Positions 10,930-18,741 of a stretch of DNA of 21,533 bases are shown here, in pieces. How positions within the stretch are numbered: the first letter of the stretch is position 1; every line of letters starts with the position of its first letter. The translations under genes and the position numbers were made by a program. The stretch is from Capsaspora owczarzaki ATCC 30864 (taxonomy: Eukaryota > Opisthokonta > Filasterea). The notes under the pieces are model-generated. The model had not been told where the DNA came from and searched no databases. It saw only the letters and a program-made list of their open reading frames with translations. Location of the stretch: assembly GCF_000151315.2 (NCBI RefSeq), contig NW_011887294.1, positions 758,989 through 780,521 on the forward strand, given 5' to 3'.

Positions 10930-10952
10930 CCCTCCCTCCCTCCCTCCCTCCC
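10930..10952 (-). promoter_or_regulatory. Six-tract GGGA repeat, possible G-quadruplex
   Basis: The + strand reads six consecutive CCC triplets, each separated by one T, so the minus strand has six GGG triplets with single-A loops. This is the ideal pattern for a parallel G-quadruplex, and any four of the six tracts would suffice. It lies about 60-80 nt upstream of an ATG-free stretch that is probably the leader region of the next gene. Such tracts are common in promoters, but a role here is inference. Confidence 0.6.
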
Positions 10953-11010
10953 TCTTTCAAAGCGAGCACTGACGTGTATAGCTTTTTGCCTTCATGCTGT
11001 GATTTCCATG

Positions 11011-11507
11011 GCGAAACGTCGAAACGGAGACGTGCATTTCAACGACAACCGCAAATCGAAACACGTTTGTTCGATTTTGTTATTTTGATTTTTGAAATTT
11101 CGCATTAATTGTTTTATTCGTACTTCTTCTTTGCTTCCACAAGCATCGACCTTGAGGCGGCCAAACAAAAGTAGTAACACAAACTGACTCGTGTACTCTT
11201 CGAGAAAGCCATTCACGGAGGAGGATTGGAGAAGGAGGAGGCGAGGGAATTGAAACACCTCACAAAGTAGTTCTTTTCTCTGTCTCGCCGCTATATTTGT
11301 CGCAATCAATCGGCAGTCTTCCTTTTTGCATCATCTGGACCTGTCTTTCTTTGTTCACCAGCATCATCAACTGTACCTCCGTTTTCTATCCTGCCCACCA
11401 TTCCCTCTTTTGTTGTTTTCTGTTTTGTTCAGCGATCGTTTGTTGTGTTCCCGTGTCCGACTTTTTGCCTTTGTCGTTCCTTCTTTGTCACACACTTGAG
11501 TCCTTGT
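11011..11507 (+). promoter_or_regulatory. Probable promoter and first leader exon of the 838-residue Q-rich gene
   Basis: No ATG occurs on the + strand from 11011 to 11726, while CAT (ATG on the minus strand) is frequent, so the depletion is strand-specific. Within it, 11290-11507 becomes strongly pyrimidine-rich and ends at a consensus donor, CCTT|GTAAGT, at 11508. A TATA-like TATATTT lies at 11292-11298, which would put a start near 11320. I read 11320-11507 as a candidate non-coding first exon. The boundaries are inferred; there is no transcript evidence in the sequence itself. Confidence 0.4.
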
Positions 11508-14259
11508 AAGTCAACAACACCTGTCTGCCCCCCCCCTCAAAGCCTCGCTACATCGATCTCGCTCCCCTCTCCATCTCGCTACAGCCGTGTCTGTGTCTGT
11601 GCAGCGGCAACCGAGCGTGTTTGCCGACACTTGCCTTGAATCGACCAAAAACAAAAAAAAAAAAATATTACAAAAAAGTCCAGCGTTTGCTCCAGCCACG
11701 GATAGCGCCGATTTCTCTTTCTGTCCATGCGGGGAGGGGGGGGGAGATGCACGCACCGGCAACGGGGGGGTAGTGAAGTGGCGGTGGAGGACCTTTTCTT
11801 TGCGTCGTGTCGGCTGCAGCTTCTTTCGCTTGAACGGGAGAACGAGGTTGCGCGGCTGAGCGTGTGTCCGAATCTAAATAAAAAGATGACAAAAAAGAAA
11901 AAAGAAAAAAGGACAAAAAGACAAAAAAAAAAAAAAAAAAAAAAAAAAAGCGGCTCCAGCAATCAAGCGGTTGATTTTTTTTTTTGATTTTTTTTTTCGT
12001 TTTTTGTTTTTATTCAAGTTTGGTTTTGTGCATGTTGACGATGAGTCGCACTGCCTGAACCACCACCACTCCCCTGCTCCCTGTTCGACGCACTCAATCC
12101 CGCAGCTGCATGCACGTCGTCATCGTCTGCGTCCGTCGTCGTTGCAGCGGGGAACGGGTCGAGGCAGAAAGCGCAGAAAGAGCCAAAGAGACAGGAGCGG
12201 CAAATGCGGGACAAACCCAAAATAAAAACCGAAATACAAAAATCGACCAGATCATCCGACTGTGTTGTTTCTTGTCATTCTTTTTTTTTTTTTTTTTCAA
12301 GTTTCTTGACTGTTCTTGAGTGTGTTTGGTGCGCTTCCCACAAACTCCCGCACACACACACACATACACACGTTGCACATACACTCTGGCTCTCTTTCAT
12401 ACAGGTGCAGGCGCTCCACGCTTCATTCCCTTCTCCCATCGCAACGATAAGAAACGGCCTGGGTTCAAAATATTGCATCCAACAAAAAAATCGGACTTTG
12501 TGGTGGTGCAGCGCTTTTTTTTCCCCTCATTCTCTCCCCCTCCTCCTCTTTCCGCCGGTGCTGCGCAGCCTCGCACCTGCACCAGCAGCGCACTGTCGTG
12601 CTTTGCGTGTGGCTGCCGCCGCCCTGCGTGAGAGACGTGTTCCCCAAGAAGAGTCATCGTCAACGATAGTTTGTCCCACTTTTTTTTTTCTTGTTTTTTT
12701 GCGTCCCGGTTTTGTTAATTGATGCCTTTCTAGGCGAAACACACGCCGACGGCCGCATCCCCCTCCTCCCTTCGCCCCTTTTTTTTTTCCTGTCTTTGCT
12801 TCTCTTTTGCCTCGGCCGTGTCTCGGGGGGAGGGCGGGGTACAAGCATGCATGGAGGCGGTCTTGGAGGGTGTTTTGTTCACTCTTTGCTTTGCTTTGTG
12901 CTTGATGCGGTGCTTGCTAACTTTTGCTTTTGTGGCGTGTTGTTGGTTGTTTTGGGCGACAGAAACGAAAAAAAAAAAAATATCGAGCTTCGACTCTTTC
13001 GGCTTTTTTATTTTCCGATCAGCAACACTCGGTACGTGTCGGTGTCCCCTCCTTCCGCCTGCACATCCATCACACGCGTCATGCTCGAAACGTCGACGGC
13101 GGGAGCTCCACAGACGTGTGCAGCACTCTAGGGCTGGGGAGCGTTCGGTTGAATGTGTGGGCTTGAAGAGGGGCGTCACTGGCATGTTGGGACATTTTTG
13201 TTCTCTTTGTTGGCACTGTTTTTTTTCCAGATCTTTGGATTTCAAATTGTTTTTGACATCTCTGCTTTGTTCTTTTATTGTTTTGCTTCTTTGCTCCCTT
13301 TTTCCCGTTCTTCTTCCTCGCTCTTTTTTTTCCTTGTGGATGCTCAGTTCAAAAATCACTTGATTGAGCGCAGCTATTTTTTTTTTTTTTCTTTTTATTT
13401 CTTTTTGTTCCTTTTCACGTTTCCGTTGGCAGCGTATTGGCCACACAGCAAGGTTTGGCACCTCTCTCGCACTTGCTCGAACAACGAAAACCTGATGCCC
13501 AGCCTACATGCATTCAGGTCCACCGACCGCAATCTCGACACCAGTGACCACAAGGGGAGGGGGAGATGGGGATGGTCCAACGTGTCAACGAAAAACCCGC
13601 AACAAAAAAAAAAAAAAAAAAAAAAAAACCTGCATCCGCACTGCGCCGTCCAAACGCTTCAGCGCGCGACGTGGGTGAGGAAGCCCACGAATGCATGCAT
13701 GCATGGCTCACAGATCATTCAAGCTCAGAATGCCGCTCTATCGCAACCGCTTGGAGACGAGCGCTGCGCATAGTGGATGAAGCAAAGCCATTGGCTGAAG
13801 TTTTCTCGCGATTTTTCAAGTTGTTCTTCATCACGTCTTTTCTCTCTTTTTGTTGTCATGCACCCCATTTGCTCGAGCTACCCCCAGCAGCCCCCCCCCC
13901 AAAGCCAAGCCAAGCATAGGGTGCTGTTGCATTGCATGGTTTGCAATCCATGTGGTTGCTCATATGTGCATGTTGTGTTGAGCATCGTTGAGTGTGGGGG
14001 GTGTGTTATCGCGCGATTCATTGTGTGGGGCTGTTGTCTCTTTGCCGCTGTGTCGGTTGGAGTCAACACGCATCTCTCACACAAGCACGCACATCCCCAT
14101 ACCCCAATACCTCAATACGCACCGCACATCTACACAAATTCTCGCGACACTGCTTTGGCACATGTCCTTTTTTGTTCGCGCTGTTGACTGCTTTTGTTTT
14201 TTGTTTTGTTTTTTGTGTTATTTGCTCTGTTGACCAACATTTGCTTGTTTGACGTACAG
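11508..14259 (+). other. Putative long leader intron, homopolymer-rich
   Basis: This begins with GTAAGT and ends with a long T-rich tract (about 14190-14225), TTGAC motifs resembling the local branch site, and GACGTACAG. Inside are many ATGs and extreme homopolymers: A13 (11653-11665), A27 (11923-11949), T11 and T10 (11975-11997), T17 (12281-12297), A13 (12968-12980), T14 (13377-13390) and A25 (13604-13628). A CA repeat lies at about 12351-12371 and an ATGCATGC repeat at 13691-13705. No credible gene is seen on either strand. At 2.75 kb it would be over ten times longer than the other introns, so it could instead be several introns with small exons, or plain intergenic DNA. Confidence 0.35.
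11923..11997. repeat. A27 run and T11/T10 runs flanking a small perfect hairpin
   Basis: A27 (11923-11949) is followed 25 bases later by T11 and T10. Between them AATCAA (11961-11966) and TTGATT (11971-11976) form a 6-bp stem around GCGG. The whole stretch could fold as a long A/T-paired hairpin. It may simply be slippage-generated sequence. Confidence 0.7.
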
Positions 14260-14381
14260 ACTTGTCTTGTTCATTTCCTGGTGATCATCCTGCAAGCTTC
14301 ATTCCGAGTCTGCACATTTGCGCTTTTTGTTCCCCCGCCCGTGGATATCCCTGTTTGTGCAGTTGGGAAAACACCTGTTGA
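14260..14381 (+). promoter_or_regulatory. Probable AUG-free leader exon next to the 838-residue CDS
   Basis: After the acceptor GACGTACAG (ending 14259) there is no ATG until the start codon. A second acceptor-like TTGTGCAG ends at 14362, so the last leader exon may begin at 14260 or 14363. The codon immediately before the ATG is TGA in the same frame, which fixes 14382 as the start. Confidence 0.45.
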
Positions 14382-16898
14382 ATGGCGCTGGAAGGCATCA
14401 ACCCACAACACTTGAACAACACACTCGCCGCACCGACCACGCTGCACTTCACCGGGCAGCTATCGCCGGACGAGCCTCGTACTCCCGCCGGCACTGGTGA
14501 CATTGCTGCTGCTGCCTATGCGGCAGCTGTGGCACAAACCGCAGTCCCTCAAACCAAGTGCGTAGCGCAAGCACCCGTGCAACCGCACATACCGCCGTCG
14601 CCAGCAGATTCGTGTGCGTCGCCCGAGATGGCCTCCCACGAGTTCAAGACGCATGCATCGCCACCCAATTCCTCCGCTTCAGTGGAAAGCACCTATGACC
14701 AGCAGCAAATGCGGCAACAGCAATACCAACCACAACAACAACAACCACAACAGGCTCACCACCAGCGACCCAATCGCTCAGCAGGTCGCAAAAACAGCAA
14801 CCACCGATTGCCATCGTCGCAGCGCGCGTCTGCCCGAGAGGTTGCGCGTCAAATGGGCATTCCGTTCCACGAAGTCCCGAGGTCGTACGACACCCCGTTT
14901 CCGCCCTCGTCCACATCCATCTTCCGCATTGATTCGTCGGAGACCACCCCCGCCGGCGCGGCAGCATCTGGTGCCGCTGCAGTAGAAGCCAAATCAGACA
15001 CTGCAAAGCACGGCGGGCCGCCCACGCCTCCCTCTCCCGCGCTGCCAGCTGCTCCGACCTCCGCTCAGGCTGCAGCGACAGCGTCGGCAGTGGCCACCGA
15101 GGGTGCTGCAGGGCTGTCCAGGCATTGGTACATGCCCTCTCTCTGCAAGGTGAAAACCCAGTTCCATTTAACCGGAGGCCCCAAAGTCAAGGCGACCAAA
15201 GCTGTGTCTCAGCCAAAGCCGCAAGATTCTCCTCAGCAAGACCTTTCGCAGCAGCAGCAGCAACAACAACAACAACAACAACAACACCAACAACAACAAC
15301 AACAGCTTCAACAATCACAAAGCGAACAGCGACTGTCGTCCCGCCGACGGCGCTCGGATGACAGCGATTCGCACTCATCCTCCACGTCCAGCGCTAGCAA
15401 CAAGCGTCTGGCAATGGCGACCCCAAACTCGTCCGGAGTGATCTCCCCGGTGGCCGCAACGCCAAATCCAACGTCGCCCGCAGCTCACCAAGCACTACTA
15501 CTGCCAGCGAGCGGGAGTCTCGCCGACCAGCCGGCTGCCTCCACCAAATTTCCAGCCCCGTCCTTGCCATCTCAGTCAGTGCCGTCGCACACGGCGCCGT
15601 TTTTGCCGCCGACCGGCCCAGTTGTGAATGCAGCTTCGTCCGTGTTCAACCCGACTTTCGCCAACTATCCGCTCGGACAGTTTAGCGTCCCGAGTCCCGC
15701 GTTTGCACCCAACCCTAACTTTCACCCGCACATGCTCATGTACCAGCCTCAGCAACAACCGCAACCACAGTACATCACGGCCCGGACACTCACCGGCCAA
15801 ACTGTCATGGTTTTGGCCAGCTCCATTCCCGGCATGTCGTCACAGCTCCCATACTCGCCCCAGCTGTTTTCGCAGCAAGCCTACGCTCAAACCATGCCGC
15901 TGCCGCAGCTCCAACAACAGGCCCAGCCTGTTGTGGTGCAGTCCCCTTTCCAACCGCAGGCAGCACAGCCACAATTATTGCAAAACCAGCAAATACAACA
16001 TTCGCAAATGCAACAGCAGCAGCAACAACAGCAACAACAACAACCACAACAAACAGCCGGCGTACGACTCAGCGTTCCCGTGCGCGGGTTTCGAAAGGAC
16101 GAGCTGTGCGATGCCCTGATTCTGCCACGCAATGCCAACGAGCAAAACCGATGGCAGATTTCGGACGAAGGCGACTCCATTGATGCAATCATTCTGATGG
16201 CTCTGGATGCCGACGCCGGCGAAGGTGACGACGCCACTGGAGAAACGTGGATTGTTGAACCCGCCAACAGCGCCTGGACTGCCCTGATTCGAGCGGCACA
16301 CGAAAGCAACAAGCCCATCAAGCTTGTTCGCCGCTCGACGCCGCTCGGCTCTACCGGTGACGGCAGCGCCAACAGCCGGGCGCCAGCGTCCTTTGTCATC
16401 CAGGCAGACTCCATCATGAACGAAATCAGCCCTGTGCAGCCGCAGGCCCATTCGTGGCCGAATCTGCTGATGCGCGCCGTTTCGCGCCAGATCCACCCTG
16501 GCTTTATTGCGCACACTGGCATTGAGACGTTGGCGCATGTTTCGAACATTGCTCCAGATGCGCGGTCGTTGCACGCCTCCTTCTTTGAGTGGCAAGGGTT
16601 TGCCACCGTTGCCGAGATTGTGCCCTTCACCGACACCAAGTCGACACTGCCCATGCTGCGAATCCGACTCCATCCTCGCCCGGTTGTGTCGGACGGAACA
16701 AGCTCGTCGTCCGAGGTGCTCCTTCCCGTCACACCTGCGCGCAAACTCTCGACATCAAACACTTGGGCTTCTCAGCTCCCGATGCGGTGCCCGAAATGCT
16801 CGTGTCTCTGGTCTCGCCGGCTCAGCCTGCAAGACAACACCACACCAACGTGCTTGCTTCCCTTCTGCGGACGCACGCTTGTGGAAACGGTCGCATGA
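14382..16898 (+). CDS. Q-rich protein with conserved-looking C-terminal region and Cys cluster, 838 aa, single exon
   Basis: The ATG is preceded directly by an in-frame TGA, so the start is firm, and the frame is uninterrupted to TGA at 16896-16898. Residues 1-560 are mostly low complexity (Ala/Pro/Ser/Thr, with Gln tracts). Q12-H-Q6 lies at 15249-15305 and Q11 at 16011-16043. A basic RRRRSDDSDSH patch near residue 318 could be a nuclear signal. A short ordered-looking stretch at about 148-165 contains AREVARQMGIPFHEVP. Residues 560-800 look globular, with mixed helix and strand and segments such as VRGFRKDELCDALIL, TWIVEPANSAWTALI and FFEWQGFATVAEIVPF. The end has C803-P-K-C806-S-C808 and C824-x4-C829-G, which could be a compact zinc ribbon. 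I do not recognise the family. A nuclear regulator or condensate scaffold is a guess from composition. Confidence 0.85.
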   Translation: MALEGINPQHLNNTLAAPTTLHFTGQLSPDEPRTPAGTGDIAAAAYAAAVAQTAVPQTKCVAQAPVQPHIPPSPADSCASPEMASHEFKTHASPPNSSASVESTYDQQQMRQQQYQPQQQQPQQAHHQRPNRSAGRKNSNHRLPSSQRASAREVARQMGIPFHEVPRSYDTPFPPSSTSIFRIDSSETTPAGAAASGAAAVEAKSDTAKHGGPPTPPSPALPAAPTSAQAAATASAVATEGAAGLSRHWYMPSLCKVKTQFHLTGGPKVKATKAVSQPKPQDSPQQDLSQQQQQQQQQQQQHQQQQQQLQQSQSEQRLSSRRRRSDDSDSHSSSTSSASNKRLAMATPNSSGVISPVAATPNPTSPAAHQALLLPASGSLADQPAASTKFPAPSLPSQSVPSHTAPFLPPTGPVVNAASSVFNPTFANYPLGQFSVPSPAFAPNPNFHPHMLMYQPQQQPQPQYITARTLTGQTVMVLASSIPGMSSQLPYSPQLFSQQAYAQTMPLPQLQQQAQPVVVQSPFQPQAAQPQLLQNQQIQHSQMQQQQQQQQQQQPQQTAGVRLSVPVRGFRKDELCDALILPRNANEQNRWQISDEGDSIDAIILMALDADAGEGDDATGETWIVEPANSAWTALIRAAHESNKPIKLVRRSTPLGSTGDGSANSRAPASFVIQADSIMNEISPVQPQAHSWPNLLMRAVSRQIHPGFIAHTGIETLAHVSNIAPDARSLHASFFEWQGFATVAEIVPFTDTKSTLPMLRIRLHPRPVVSDGTSSSSEVLLPVTPARKLSTSNTWASQLPMRCPKCSCLWSRRLSLQDNTTPTCLLPFCGRTLVETVA
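15249..15305 (+). repeat. CAG/CAA tract encoding Q12-H-Q6
   Basis: Twelve Gln codons (four CAG, then CAA), one CAC and six further Gln codons. A similar tract of eleven Gln codons lies at 16011-16043 in the same gene. Confidence 0.9.
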
Positions 16899-17251
16899 TG
16901 ATGAGCTCAGTGAAAGCTTTCCATGCGCCCTGCTCTCGCACTCGAGTGTCTGACTCTTGATTGATTTTCATGGGAAGCAACCCCTCCTCTCCCCTCAGCA
17001 CAAACAACACCTTTTGCGCTTGATAATTGACTCTTTGTCGAGCTCTTTAGCTTGCTATTTCGCTTGCAGCGTGAGTAGCTGCTCGGTTGTTTTTTTTCGG
17101 TTTTTTTTTTTGTTATTAGTTTTTCTGCCTCATTGCATTGTTACTCTACACAAGAATAGAATTACTGCATTCTTCGATATTGGCGTCAATTGTGGAAGAC
17201 AGCCTTTTGAGTTTACCCGTACAAAACACTTTTTTCCCCAAAAAACAATCA
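16899..17251. other. Convergent 3' flanks between the 838-residue gene and UPRT
   Basis: These 353 bases separate two stop codons facing each other. T runs at 17091-17098 and 17101-17111 are the main features. No canonical AATAAA is seen in the expected position for either gene, and there is no credible open frame. The region presumably holds both 3' UTRs and poly(A) sites. Confidence 0.6.
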
Positions 17252-18322
17252 TCACTGATCATCGTCAGTGCGGAAGTACCGATCCCCAAAGTCACCACAC
17301 CCCGGAACAATGCCATGGTTGTCGTCCAAGTCCGAATCAATTTGCGATGCTACGATGCGGAGCTCTGGAAACTGCTTGAAAACGAGATCGAGGCTTTGCT
17401 GGCTGGCAATCAGCGTGACCAGCAGAATTCGGGGCTGCGGTACGCCGTGCTCGAGCAACACCTCAATCACCTTGCAAGCTGTTTTGCCAGTGCCTGTGTG
17501 AATGAAAGAAAAAAGTTGCGTGAGTTGTCAACAGTAGCTGAAGAACACAAACGAGCCCGAACAATCTCTCATAAACACAAACAAATTTGCTGAGAGGTTG
17601 CCGCAACCAATCACTCACCCAGCTGGGGATCGAAAACCATGACCTGGCGCTCGGCAATGTCTGGTGGAAACTTGGCATACGACAATACGGGCTCGGAGGA
17701 GGACTCGGTTCGCTGAATGAGGATTTTGCCAATCCTGACGGAACGGCAGCAGTCGCGGAGGCCCTTTTCCATCGCCTCGCCGCCGCGCATGACGCTGACG
17801 CCGCAGAGCTTCTTGGTGAAGGACACGCCTGCGTAGACTGAGCCTGTTGGCGTGGTGATGTTCGTCTCGGAGCACTCCAGCTGGTTGAGGCTCTCCTCCA
17901 CCACGAGGCGGATGAGGCGGTCTGCGTAAAAGATAAAGTCATTGCCAGCCGTCCTGCGATCCCGGATGATGGTGTGGAGCTCTTTGACCTGTTTTTGTTT
18001 GTGTGATTTGTTTGATTGTGCAGGAAAAGCAAGCAGCAAACCAACAGAGGGGGGAGGGTGGTGAGGGGCGATGAGGCATCGAATCCATTGTAAAACTCTC
18101 GGTCATCGTGCCAGCCACTCGTGCACAACAACACACTGCGCAGCCATCCGAAACAACGACATGAAGCAAAGCACATCTTTTAGCTTCTGAGGCTTTGTTT
18201 TCTTTTACTTGGTTGGTCTCTTCGCAGAGCGTCAGCCGGGACCAGCGCTGGCGGCACTCGGCTTGGCTGATGGTCGAGTAGATGGTGCTTGCTGGTGCGA
18301 CCACTGCTGTTGGTTGGTGCAT
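17252..18322 (-). CDS. UPRT: Uracil phosphoribosyltransferase, about 241 aa, 3 exons
   Basis: UPRT makes UMP from uracil and PRPP in the cytosolic pyrimidine salvage pathway. Exons on the minus strand are 18322-18209, 17988-17619 and 17493-17252, with introns of 220 and 125 nt. The joins are GT-AG and in phase, restoring NQ|VKELHTIIRD and DPQL|GTGKT. Landmarks are VKELHTIIRD, ADRLIRLVVEE, TTPTG, CGVSVMRGGEAMEKGLRDCCR, IGKILIQ and AKFPPDI. The PRPP loop is D158-P-Q-L-G-T-G-K-T, and the uracil loop G228-D-F-G-D-R-Y-F lies near the C-terminus. The start is uncertain: ATG at 18322 gives 241 residues, close to Toxoplasma UPRT. An in-frame ATG at 18400 would add 26, and a TGA lies further upstream in frame. 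Unlike human UPRT, which lacks part of the uracil loop, this copy looks catalytically competent. The next gene upstream on the same strand ends 419 nt away. Confidence 0.95.
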
Positions 18323-18741
18323 TTGGCAGAAGAATATAAAGACTGCTGGACTGCAATGAAATGGCAATTGATGGAGACCAATTTGGGGCAAACGCTGCAT
18401 CAACTGTTGGAGCGCAAAAAGACAGACGTTCAAATCTCAAGTTCTGTTCATGTTGATACAGTTGCGGAAAATTGCACCATTCACTAAAAGTTCAAACAAA
18501 AGTCCCAAGCATCATCATACTCGTGATGCTCCTGCACCACACTGGGTGTTGGAGCCAGCAGTACTGTATGGCCAGGTCTGATAGTTTTTTTGTTGGTTTT
18601 TTTGTTGGTTTTGTGTGTTTGTTGGTTTTTGTTGTTGTTTTTTTGTTTTTGTTTTGGCAATCCGAAATGCGATCGATGACCTTGCTCTTGTGGATGCACT
18701 CGCACAACATTCAATGGCCTCGAAAGCGGACACGGCTTGTT
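18323..18741 (-). other. Tandem-gene spacer with A/C-rich low-complexity tract
   Basis: This lies between the stop of the TPR-like gene and the UPRT start, both on the minus strand. On that strand 18657-18581 is a low-complexity stretch of A runs broken by C and CC (AACAAAAAAACC-like units). It probably belongs to the 3' UTR of the upstream gene, with the UPRT promoter and leader in the rest. No gene is seen. Confidence 0.5.

Noticed and set aside
12730-13461. Minus-strand Lys/Arg-rich frame of 243 codons
   Set aside because: It is generated by A-rich antisense of T-rich DNA and crosses homopolymers, with no motif.
15887-16762. Minus-strand frame of 291 codons opposite the 838-residue gene
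   Set aside because: It is Cys-, Ser- and Trp-rich antisense of coding sequence with no family resemblance.
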